This document shows positions 34,135 to 41,763 of a DNA stretch of 64,000 nucleotides, piece by piece. The notes under the pieces are model-generated. The model saw only the letters and a list, made by a program, of their open reading frames with translations. It was not told the DNA's origin and did no database searches. The position numbers and the translations under genes are program-made. Position 1 is the first letter of the stretch, and every line of letters starts with the position of its first letter. The stretch is from Nocardiopsis sp. YSL2 (lineage in GTDB: Bacteria; Actinomycetota; Actinomycetes; Streptosporangiales; Streptosporangiaceae), in the NCBI RefSeq assembly GCF_030555055.1, contig NZ_JAMOAO010000001.1:4960001-5024000 (forward strand), written 5' to 3'.

Positions 34135-35046
34135 GTGGCTCAGCACATCGCCGCCGAGGGACTCGTCGGACACCGCGTGCTCGACGATCAGGGCCAGAAC
34201 ATCGGCAAGATCAAGCAGGTGTTCCTGGACGAGCGGACCAACGAGCCGACCTGGGTCTCGGTCCACACCGGGCTGTTCGGACTGAAGGAGACGCTCGTCC
34301 CCCTCAAGGGGTCGCGGAACGTGGAGGACGCCATCCAGGTCCCCTACGACAAGACCACGGTCAAGGACGCCCCCAACGTCGAGGGGGGCCACAACCTGAC
34401 CGACGAGGAGAAGGCCGTCATCAGCGACTACTTCGCCAAGCACGGGGCCGTGCCCCGCCAGGCGGGCGGCGAAGCCGACCGGATGACGGGCGCCGCCGCG
34501 GGTGAGGGGATGGCCGAGGAGGGCGCCGCGGGCGAGAGCTCCACCACGGGCGCGGGCCCGACCGGCGAGGGCACCACCGCCGGTGCGGCCGCCTCCGGTG
34601 AGGGCGCCGCCGTGCGCGAGGGCCTGGCGGGCGAATCGGGGGACTGGGCCGGTACCTCCGAGCGCGAGATCCGGATGGTCCGCCACGAGGAGCAGATCGA
34701 CATCGGTATCGAGAGGCGCGAGAGCGGACAGGCGAGGATCCGCAGGAGCGTCGAGAGCGAGCACTTCGAGGAGACCGTCCCGCTGCACCACGAGGAGATC
34801 CAGGTGGAGCGCCGCCCGATCACCGACCCCTCCCAGGTGGAGGACACCGGGGGGATGTCGGAGGGCGAGGAGCGGTTCGTGCTCTTCGAGGAGCGTCCCG
34901 TGGTCTCCAAGAGGGAGGTCCCGGTCGAGGAGGTCAGGGTCCGCAAGCACGAGGTGGTCCACGACGAGCACGTCGAGGGCGAGCGCCTGCGCGAGCACAT
35001 CGAGATGGACGACGGGGACGAGCTCGGCGGACCCGCTCCCCGGTGA
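34135..35046 (+). CDS. PRC-barrel and DUF2382 (YsnF/AvaK) stress protein
   Basis: A 303-residue cytoplasmic protein. Residues 1-105 are a PRC-barrel (GLVGHRVLDDQGQNIGKIKQVFLDERTNEPTWVSVHTGLFGLKETLVPL). A Gly/Ala/Thr-rich linker spans about 118-180. The C-terminal DUF2382 domain holds the repeated charged pattern IRMVRHEEQIDIGIERRESGQARIRRSVESEHFEETVPLHHEEIQVERRPI. Such proteins are induced by general or desiccation stress; no enzymatic role is known. AGGGAGGT before the GTG start is a strong ribosome-binding site. Confidence 0.9.
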   Translation: MAQHIAAEGLVGHRVLDDQGQNIGKIKQVFLDERTNEPTWVSVHTGLFGLKETLVPLKGSRNVEDAIQVPYDKTTVKDAPNVEGGHNLTDEEKAVISDYFAKHGAVPRQAGGEADRMTGAAAGEGMAEEGAAGESSTTGAGPTGEGTTAGAAASGEGAAVREGLAGESGDWAGTSEREIRMVRHEEQIDIGIERRESGQARIRRSVESEHFEETVPLHHEEIQVERRPITDPSQVEDTGGMSEGEERFVLFEERPVVSKREVPVEEVRVRKHEVVHDEHVEGERLREHIEMDDGDELGGPAPR

Positions 35047-35079
35047 GCCCGCCCCCGTCCGGCCCGCGGCCACGGGCCA

Positions 35080-35112
35080 CCGGGCCGGTCGCCGGGCCCG
35101 CGACCGGCCCGG
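35080..35112. terminator. Hairpin after the PRC-barrel gene
   Basis: A perfect 13-bp stem, arms 35080-35092 and 35100-35112, with a seven-base loop, 34 bases after the stop codon. There is no T-run. Confidence 0.65.
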
Positions 35113-35213
35113 CCCGCGCGTACGCGCTCACCCGCCGGGGTGTCGTCCCCGCGCGGGGAACGCGGCGCGACTAGGGTCTCACTGCGGGTCACCGACGTGG
35201 AGGGGAATGCGCG

Positions 35214-36596
35214 TTGAGCGAGGACAAGAGCGAAGGGTTCGCCGGGGAGGGGCCCGCCGAAGGACGTACCGGCGGCGGGAGTGAGCCGCGCGGCCGCGAA
35301 GCCGAGCCGGGGCGCGGACACACCATCGTCGTGGGCGCGGGCATGGCCGGGCTGGCCGCCGCCGACCGGCTCGCGGACGAGGGCGAGCGCGTCACCGTGG
35401 TCGAGGCACGCGACCGCCTGGGCGGGCGCATCCACTCCGTCGACACCTGGGACGGCGTCACCCTGGACCTGGGCGCCTCCTGGATGCGCGGGGAGCGCAA
35501 CAACCCCCTGGCCGACCTGGTGCGCGAGGCCGGAGTGCCCACCGCCGTGTTCAACCGGGCCACCGAGACCGCCTACGACCCCAAGGGCCGACGGCTGCTC
35601 TTCGACCGCCACCGACGCAACATGGAGGACGTCAACCTCCTGCACGAGCACATGTACTGGGCCAACGTCGGAGCGAGCCCGCAGGAGTCGATCGAGGAGG
35701 GCATCGCGCAGGCCCTGCACGACGCCAACCTGGTGCGCGGCCGGGCCCGTGACGCCGGGGAGATCGTGCACCGGCTCACCGAGGCCGACCACGGCGCCAG
35801 CGCCGACGAGGTGGCCTTCTCCGCCGTGGGCGCCGTGCACGAGTTCAGCGGCGACGACGTCGTCTTCCCCCAGGGGATGAGCCGGCTCACCGAGTACCTC
35901 GCCCAGGGGCTGGACGTGCGCCTGGGACACGTGGTCCAGTCCGTCTCCCACGACGACCGCGGTGTCACCGTCCGCTCCACCAGCCCCGGCGGACCGGTGG
36001 AGCTGACCGCTGACCGCGCCCTGGTGACGCTGCCGCTGGGCGTCCTCCAGGCCGGTCAGGTGGTCTTCGAACCGGCGCTGCCGGAGGACAAACGGGACGC
36101 CGTCCGCGCACTCGGCACCGGCCGCCTGGACAAGCTCTTCCTGCTCTTCGACGACGTCTTCTGGGGTGACGCCGAGGTGATCGTCAACCTGGGCACCGAG
36201 GAGGGCACCTGGTTCCACTGGTACGCGGGGCAGCGGGTGCTGGGCAAACCCGTGCTGGCCACCCGCAACGGCGGCGGTGCCGCCCGGTTCCTGGCACGCA
36301 TGGAGGAGGGCGAGGTGGTCGAGCACGCCATGGCCTCCCTGCGCGGGATGTTCCGCAGGGCACCGGACCCGATCGACCACTACCTCACCCACTGGTTCGA
36401 CGACCCCTTCGCCCTGGGCAGCTTCTCCTTCACCGCGGTCGGGTCGGGCGACTCCGACCGGCTCGCCCTGGGGCGCCCCGTCGACGACCGGCTGTTCTTC
36501 GCGGGCGAGGCCACCGAGATCGAGCACACGGCCACCGTCCACGGTGCCCTGCTCTCGGGGCGGCGGGAGGCCGACCGCGTCCTCGCCCTCGGGTGA
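35214..36596 (+). CDS. Flavin monoamine oxidase-like FAD oxidoreductase
   Basis: A 460-residue FAD enzyme. A disordered N-terminal tail of about 35 residues precedes the FAD motif IVVGAGMAGLAAADRLADEGERVTVVEARDRLGGRIHSV. The C-terminal FAD contact is seen in DDRLFFAGEATEIEHTATVHGALLSGRREADRVL, with LTHWFDDPFALGSFSFTAVGSGD in the substrate domain. It resembles polyamine or monoamine oxidases; the amine is unknown. The start is TTG, about nine bases after GGAGGGG; an ATG at 35205 is in another frame. Confidence 0.88.
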   Translation: MSEDKSEGFAGEGPAEGRTGGGSEPRGREAEPGRGHTIVVGAGMAGLAAADRLADEGERVTVVEARDRLGGRIHSVDTWDGVTLDLGASWMRGERNNPLADLVREAGVPTAVFNRATETAYDPKGRRLLFDRHRRNMEDVNLLHEHMYWANVGASPQESIEEGIAQALHDANLVRGRARDAGEIVHRLTEADHGASADEVAFSAVGAVHEFSGDDVVFPQGMSRLTEYLAQGLDVRLGHVVQSVSHDDRGVTVRSTSPGGPVELTADRALVTLPLGVLQAGQVVFEPALPEDKRDAVRALGTGRLDKLFLLFDDVFWGDAEVIVNLGTEEGTWFHWYAGQRVLGKPVLATRNGGGAARFLARMEEGEVVEHAMASLRGMFRRAPDPIDHYLTHWFDDPFALGSFSFTAVGSGDSDRLALGRPVDDRLFFAGEATEIEHTATVHGALLSGRREADRVLALG

Positions 36597-36705
36597 GCGC
36601 GGGCCACGCGTCCGGTGAGCGCGCTCACGCGACGGGGGTGCGGCCGCACGGCCGACCGCGACCGGCCCGCCGGGACCACCTCCGCCCGGCGCCCGAACGC
36701 CCGGG

Positions 36706-37497
36706 TCAGGTCGCCAGACGGCGCCGCACGGTGGTGAAGCCCGCACGGCAGGCCCGCACCACCTCGCGGTGGTTGCGGTAGCGCTCCACCAGCCCGTACG
36801 GCCGGGGGTCGGGGTCGGGAGCGCCGTCGGCGTCGGTGATCGCCAGGTCCTGCCCGGTCAGCGTCCCGTACCGGCTCCAGCGCTCCCAGCGCTCGAAGTC
36901 GGGGCTGGCCTGGTGGGAGAAGACGAGCGCCTCCTCACCGTGTCCGTCGACGTCGGCACCGTCGCGCGACCACAGCTCCACGGACGAACCCGCCCCCGCC
37001 GACCAGTCGCGGGCGGTGACCACGTCCACGCGTACGTCCGCATCCCGCTCCCGCACCAGCAGGGCGTCGCCCGCGCGCGTTCGGGCGGGGATCTCGTGGA
37101 CCCGGTCGATGTCGACCATGGTCACGATGGCGCGGGCCATCCACCACCAGTTGTCCCTGCGGGCCATGAGGCTGCCCACGCGCAGGCGCGACGGCGGATG
37201 CTTGACGACCTCCTGCTCCACCAGCTCGCCCCCGAACTCGCGGCCCTCGGGGTCCAGGTGCACACGGACCCGTCCCGTGGCGACCAGGGTGGGCGCGCTC
37301 TCGCCCGCCGGCGCGGAGAGGCAGAACGCCGCCCGGTTCAGGAGCGAGTCGACCTCGGGCAGCAGGGCCAGCGGCAGGGCCACGCACGGGTGCTCGCCCA
37401 GGAGGGGGACGACGGGGACGCCGGTCGGCCCGTCCGGGGAGAGCCAGCACATCTCACCGGTGGGGGCTCGGCGCCAAGCCGAGGCCAAATCGTTCAC
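36706..37497 (-). CDS. Uncharacterised protein, possible split-barrel flavin/heme-binding fold
   Basis: About 263 residues from the GTG at 37497, which follows AAAAGG at normal spacing; an in-frame ATG at 37527 is the alternative. The first half has strand-rich stretches with CLSAPAGESAPTLVATGRVRVHL that recall pyridoxamine-oxidase-type split barrels, and the second half has alternating charged strands (VVTARDWSAGAGSSVELWSRDGADVDG, LVFSHQASPDFERWERW). The family was not identified with confidence. It is divergent from cstA with 118 bases between, so shared regulation is possible. Confidence 0.65.
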   Translation of the reverse strand: MNDLASAWRRAPTGEMCWLSPDGPTGVPVVPLLGEHPCVALPLALLPEVDSLLNRAAFCLSAPAGESAPTLVATGRVRVHLDPEGREFGGELVEQEVVKHPPSRLRVGSLMARRDNWWWMARAIVTMVDIDRVHEIPARTRAGDALLVRERDADVRVDVVTARDWSAGAGSSVELWSRDGADVDGHGEEALVFSHQASPDFERWERWSRYGTLTGQDLAITDADGAPDPDPRPYGLVERYRNHREVVRACRAGFTTVRRRLAT

Positions 37498-37615
37498 GGC
37501 GCACCTTTTCTGTGACGTGGGCCTCATGTTAATTTCTCGGGACTGTACTGCAAAGCCCAGGACAAAGCACCCACCGGCCACGAGCACACTCAGGTGCGAG
37601 ATTGAAGGTCCCCCC

Positions 37616-39409
37616 ATGCCCGCTGTAGCCGTCCTTCTCGGAGCCCTGGCGCTGTTCGCGCTCGGCTACCGGTTCTACTCGGTCTATCTGGCCAAGAGGG
37701 TGTACGCGCTCGATCCGGACTTCGTGACGCCCGCGCACGCCCTGAAGGACGGCGTGGACTACGTGCCGACCAACAAGCACATCGTCTTCGCGCACCACTT
37801 CATCTCCGTGGCGGGAGCCGCGCCCATCGTGGGACCGGCCATCGCCGTCTTCTGGGGATGGGGGCCCGCGCTGCTGTGGGTGGTCCTGGGCACCATCTTC
37901 GCCTCCGGAGCCCACGACTTCGGGTCGATCGTCGTCTCCGTGCGGCACAAGGGCCGGAGCATCGGCTCACTGGCCAGCGACGTCATCAGCGCCCGCGCGC
38001 GGATCCTCTTCCTGCTCATCATCTTCTTCCTGGTGACCATGGTGAACGCGGTGTTCGCGGTCATCATCGCGGGCCTGTTCATCGACAACCCCTCGGCCGT
38101 CCTGCCCGTCCTGGTCACCATCCCCCTGGCGATCGGCGTCGGCCAGGTCGTCTACCGCCGCCGTACGGCCGCCCTGCTGCCCTCGGTCGTCGCCCTGGTC
38201 ATCGTGTACGCGTGCATCCCGCTGGGCGTGATGTTCCCGATCACCGTCGACCCCGTCGCGAGCGGGCTGGGGGTCGAGCCCGCGTTCGTGTGGCTGGTGC
38301 TGATCTTCACCTACACCTTCTTCACCTCGCGCCTGCCCGTGTGGATGCTGCTCCAGCCGCGCGACTACATCAACCAGCACCAGATGATGCTGGCCCTGTT
38401 CGTCATCATGGTCGGCGTCGTGGTCGGCATGAACACGATCGAGGCCCCGGCCTTCCGCGGCGACCTCCCCGAGGGCTCGCCCTCGATCTTCCCGCTGCTG
38501 TTCATCACCATCGCGTGCGGCGCGGTCTCCGGCTTCCACAGCCTGGTGTCCTCGGGAACCACGTCCAAGCAGCTGGACAAGGAGACCGACGCCCGCTACG
38601 TGGGCTACCTCAGCTCCCTGGGCGAGGGCACGCTCGCGGTCTGCTCCATCCTGGCGTGCACCGCCGGGATCATGGTCTTCTCCGCCAACCAGGGGATGGC
38701 CTGGTCCGACATCTACGTCGACTGGACCGCGGCGGGCACCGGTCCCGCGGGCAAGTTCGTCCAGGGCGTGGCCGGGTTCGCCGGCAACATCGGCGTCCCC
38801 GAGAACCTCGGCCTGATCTTCGCCACCGTCGTCGTCGTGAGCTTCGCGGCCACGAGCCTGGACACCGCCGTCCGCCTCCAGCGCTACACCATCCAGGAGA
38901 TCAGCTCGATCGCCGCGGACAAGGCGTCCGAGGGCGGGACCGTGCACCGCGTGTTCGCCTTCCTGACCCGCAGCGTCACCGTCTCCACCCTGCTGGCCGT
39001 GCTCATCCCCTTCGCGCTGGCCCTGGTGCCCGGCAACTTCGCGGCCGGCACCCTGTGGCAGCTGTTCGGCACGACCAACCAGCTCACCGCCGGCCTGGCC
39101 CTGGCCGTCATCGCCGTGTGGGTGACCAAGCGCGGACGCAACCCGATCGTCGTCCTGGTCCCGCTGGTCTTCCTGGTCGTCATGACCTCCTGGGCCCTCG
39201 TCGTCCAGCTCATCGGATTCCTGGGCTCCGACGACCCCATGCAGCGCTTCGTCCTTGCCCCGTTGGACACCGTCATCTTCGGCCTGGCCGTGTGGATGAC
39301 CGTCGAGGCGGCCATGGCCCTGCGCAGGGCCTTCGCCGACCGCTCCGCCACCCGGGCGGAGGAGACCGCGCCCGCGGCCCCGACCGAGGACACCGAGCCC
39401 ACCGCGTGA
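37616..39409 (+). CDS. cstA: CstA family carbon starvation / pyruvate-type transporter
   Basis: A 597-residue membrane protein with about fifteen to sixteen helices. The CstA hallmark region is visible near the start: YVPTNKHIVFAHHFISVAGAAPIVGPAIAVFWGWGPALLWVVLG, and later FHSLVSSGTTSKQLDKETDARYVGYLSSLGEGTLAV and FAATSLDTAVRLQRYTIQEI. CstA-type carriers take up peptides or pyruvate and are induced by carbon limitation in enterics. The long frame starting at 36836 is antisense to the divergent gene and is not real upstream of 37616. The last codons overlap the start of the next gene (GTGA). Confidence 0.93.
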   Translation: MPAVAVLLGALALFALGYRFYSVYLAKRVYALDPDFVTPAHALKDGVDYVPTNKHIVFAHHFISVAGAAPIVGPAIAVFWGWGPALLWVVLGTIFASGAHDFGSIVVSVRHKGRSIGSLASDVISARARILFLLIIFFLVTMVNAVFAVIIAGLFIDNPSAVLPVLVTIPLAIGVGQVVYRRRTAALLPSVVALVIVYACIPLGVMFPITVDPVASGLGVEPAFVWLVLIFTYTFFTSRLPVWMLLQPRDYINQHQMMLALFVIMVGVVVGMNTIEAPAFRGDLPEGSPSIFPLLFITIACGAVSGFHSLVSSGTTSKQLDKETDARYVGYLSSLGEGTLAVCSILACTAGIMVFSANQGMAWSDIYVDWTAAGTGPAGKFVQGVAGFAGNIGVPENLGLIFATVVVVSFAATSLDTAVRLQRYTIQEISSIAADKASEGGTVHRVFAFLTRSVTVSTLLAVLIPFALALVPGNFAAGTLWQLFGTTNQLTAGLALAVIAVWVTKRGRNPIVVLVPLVFLVVMTSWALVVQLIGFLGSDDPMQRFVLAPLDTVIFGLAVWMTVEAAMALRRAFADRSATRAEETAPAAPTEDTEPTA

Positions 39410-39717
39410 ACACCGACCACGGCGGTGCCGGGGCCTCCCCGCTGGGGAGGGCCTGGCACCGCACCGTCTCCGCCTGGCGCCGCGTGGAGGACTTCCACCA
39501 GCAGGTCTTCGACGCGCGCTGGGGACACGCCCGCCGACGGGAGGCGCGCGATCAGCAGGACACCCTGCGCGCCCTGCTGATGCTGGAGACCCTCGGTGTG
39601 GACAATCCCGTCGCCTACGAGACCCTCGACCTGATCCCGTACATGGTCGCCGACCTGCACTCCTGGCACCAGCGGTTGGGCCGCGACGACTTCGGCGCCC
39701 CGGGAGGCTGCTGTTGA
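39406..39717 (+). CDS. Small protein ending in Cys-Cys, CstA partner (cory-CC-star-like)
   Basis: A 103-residue protein whose GTG start overlaps the cstA stop and whose stop overlaps the ArsA gene start (TTGA). It is helical (TVSAWRRVEDFHQQVFDARWGHARRREARDQQDTLRALLMLETLGVDNPVAYETLDLIPYMVADLH) and ends GGCC with the two Cys as the very last residues. This matches the small actinobacterial Cys-Cys-stop proteins known as cory-CC-star, as I recall them. In enterics the small YbdD/YjiX protein occupies the corresponding position after CstA. The terminal Cys pair suggests a thiol or metal role, which is inference. Confidence 0.82.
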   Translation: MNTDHGGAGASPLGRAWHRTVSAWRRVEDFHQQVFDARWGHARRREARDQQDTLRALLMLETLGVDNPVAYETLDLIPYMVADLHSWHQRLGRDDFGAPGGCC

Positions 39718-40631
39718 CCACCCCGATCACGTTCGTCGGAGGCAAGGGCGGCGTCGGCAAGACCACCCTGGCCGCAGCGCGCGCCCTGGCGCTGGCCGAC
39801 GCCGGCCTGCGCGTCCTGGTGCTGTCCACCGACCCCGCCCACTCCCTGGGCGACGCGCTGGAGGCCTCCCTGTCCGACGAACCGGTCGAGGCGGCCCCCC
39901 GGCTGTGGGCCTGCGAGCCCGACGCCGAAGCCGCCGTGCGCCGCCGGATCGCGCAGGTCGCCGAGGACGCGCGCCGAGCCGTGCCCACCGCCGTCATGCC
40001 CGCCGTCCACCGCCACCTGGAGCAGGCCGGATCGAGTCCGGGCATGGCCGAGTCGGCCCTGGCCGACCTGCTCATCGACCGGATGGAGGAGGTCGGGGAC
40101 CGCTGGGACGCGCTGGTCGTGGACAGCGCGCCGACCGGCCACCTGCTCCGACTGCTGCACCTGCCGACCCTGCTCACTCCCTGGGTGGTGGGGCTGACCC
40201 GCCAGCGTGAGCGCGCCAACCGCGCCGAGGCCTTCGCCGACGTGGTGGGCCGGGCCGAACCGGAGGAGGACGACGACCCCCTGCTGCGTCGCCTGCACGC
40301 CCGGCGCCACCGCCTGGAACGGGCCTCGGCCCGTCTGCGCGAGGACGCCGTGGTCGCGCTGGTGACGGTGCCCCGGCGCATGGTGCTCGCCGAGACCGCG
40401 CGGGCCGTCGACCAGCTCGCCGACGCCGGGTTCGCGCTGGACCGGGTCGTGGTCAACCAGATCCCGCCCGCGGGCGCGGCTGGCCCCGACACGGCCGCGG
40501 CCCTGGCCGCCACCCGCGAGCGCTTCGCCGAACAGGGGACGGTGGAGGTCCCCCTCCAGGACACCGAGCCCACCGGCGTCGAGCGGCTCCGGCACCTGGC
40601 CGCCCACCTGGGCACCCGGCTGCCCGCCTGA
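39714..40631 (+). CDS. ArsA/GET3-type P-loop ATPase
   Basis: A 305-residue single-domain ATPase of the ArsA family. The deviant Walker A motif is GGKGGVGKTTLAAA (residues about 9-22), the A-loop/switch region STDPAHSLGDAL follows, and VVDSAPTGHLLRLL is the Walker B/switch II. Arsenite-binding Cys residues of classic ArsA are absent: the only Cys is in LWACEPDAEA. Arsenic extrusion is therefore unlikely. TTG is the start, with GGGAGG seven bases upstream inside the preceding gene. Coupled expression with cstA and the Cys-Cys protein suggests a joint function in the membrane transport of a metabolite. Confidence 0.88.
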   Translation: MTTPITFVGGKGGVGKTTLAAARALALADAGLRVLVLSTDPAHSLGDALEASLSDEPVEAAPRLWACEPDAEAAVRRRIAQVAEDARRAVPTAVMPAVHRHLEQAGSSPGMAESALADLLIDRMEEVGDRWDALVVDSAPTGHLLRLLHLPTLLTPWVVGLTRQRERANRAEAFADVVGRAEPEEDDDPLLRRLHARRHRLERASARLREDAVVALVTVPRRMVLAETARAVDQLADAGFALDRVVVNQIPPAGAAGPDTAAALAATRERFAEQGTVEVPLQDTEPTGVERLRHLAAHLGTRLPA

Positions 40632-40784
40632 GGCCCGGACCGGGCGCGGGGGACCGGCGAGAACCGGACGGGGCGAACCGCTGCGGCCGAGAACGCCGTC
40701 CGGGACGGGGCCGGCGGGCGGCGGTCGCGCAACGCGTTCGGGCCGGCGGAGTCACGCCGGCGCGAGAACGACCGTCCCGGCAGC

Positions 40785-40790
40785 TATCGT
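40785..40790 (+). promoter_or_regulatory. -10 box for leaderless CDP-alcohol phosphatidyltransferase
   Basis: TATCGT lies exactly seven bases before the ATG at 40798, with no ribosome-binding site, fitting a leaderless transcript. Confidence 0.6.
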
Positions 40791-40797
40791 TGGGCCT

Positions 40798-41598
40798 ATG
40801 GGGCGATCCGCGGAAGAAGGCAGACGCGAGGCGGGGGACGACGTGGCCGGCCCGGTGGTCGGTGACCGTGTCTGGACGGTCCCGAACCTCCTGAGCATGC
40901 TGCGCCTGCTCGGCGTGCCGCTGTTCCTGTGGCTGGTCCTGGGGCCGCAGGCCGACTGGTGGGCCCTGCTCGTCCTGGCGCTGGCGGGGATCAGCGACTG
41001 GCTCGACGGCAAGATCGCCCGGGCCTGGAACCAGACGAGCCGTCTGGGCACGGTCCTGGATCCGCTCGCCGACCGCCTCTACATCTTCGCCGCCCTGCTC
41101 GGGCTGGTCGTGCGCGACATCGTGCCGTGGTGGCTGATGGCCATCCTCGTGCTGCGCGACGTCCTCATCCTCGGCGCGCTTCCGCTGCTGCGCCACTTCG
41201 GCTACGGGCCGCTTCCGGTCAACTTCGCGGGCAAGGCGGCGACGCTCTGTCTTTTGTATTCTTTCCCGCTGCTGTTCATCGCGGCGCACGCTTCGATCGT
41301 CGCGGATGTGGCGAGAATTATAGGTTGGGCGTTTGCTCTGTGGGGAACTGCTCTGTACTGGTGGGCCGGACTGCTCTACGCCGTCCAGGGGCTGCGCCTG
41401 ATGGCTCAGACCCGCCGTGACGAAGGCGCTGATCGACCCGGCATCCGCGGGGGTGCCGACGACAGCGACCCCGCACCCGGACCGAGCGCGGATCGACCCG
41501 ATCCGACCGCTCCGGAGACCGCGGACGGCGACCCCGGCGCGGCACCACAGGGCCCGGAAAGGCCGGGCCGCACCGGTCAGGGGCACACCGGCCCCTGA
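40798..41598 (+). CDS. CDP-alcohol phosphatidyltransferase family protein
   Basis: A 266-residue membrane enzyme. The complete catalytic signature D-x2-D-G-x2-A-R-x8-G-x3-D-x3-D is present at residues 67-93 (DWLDGKIARAWNQ...RLGTVLDPLADR). About six helices follow, and the last 50 residues are a disordered tail. It would join an alcohol such as glycerol phosphate, inositol phosphate or another lipid to a CDP-diacylglycerol; the closest class resembles PgsA-type enzymes, but the substrate is open. The segment 41245-41360 uses rare codons for this genome (CTT TTG TAT TCT, ATT ATA). It likely starts leaderless at ATG 40798. Confidence 0.9.
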   Translation: MGRSAEEGRREAGDDVAGPVVGDRVWTVPNLLSMLRLLGVPLFLWLVLGPQADWWALLVLALAGISDWLDGKIARAWNQTSRLGTVLDPLADRLYIFAALLGLVVRDIVPWWLMAILVLRDVLILGALPLLRHFGYGPLPVNFAGKAATLCLLYSFPLLFIAAHASIVADVARIIGWAFALWGTALYWWAGLLYAVQGLRLMAQTRRDEGADRPGIRGGADDSDPAPGPSADRPDPTAPETADGDPGAAPQGPERPGRTGQGHTGP

Positions 41599-41763
41599 GT
41601 GACACGAACCGGCGGACCGGCTCACCGCGAGTCCTGTCGGATCGAAAGGGAGTGTCATCTCCGTCATGAGAAGCACATGTCCCACCGCGCGCGACGGTGC
41701 GCGCTCCGAACACCATCCCCTCGCCGGGCGGCTCGACGGCGGCGTCGTACGGAGGTACCGGCG

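Noticed and set aside
39714..40631. Arsenic resistance role for the ArsA-type ATPase
   Set aside because: Arsenite-binding cysteines are missing, the protein has a single ATPase domain, and no arsB, arsC or arsR is nearby.
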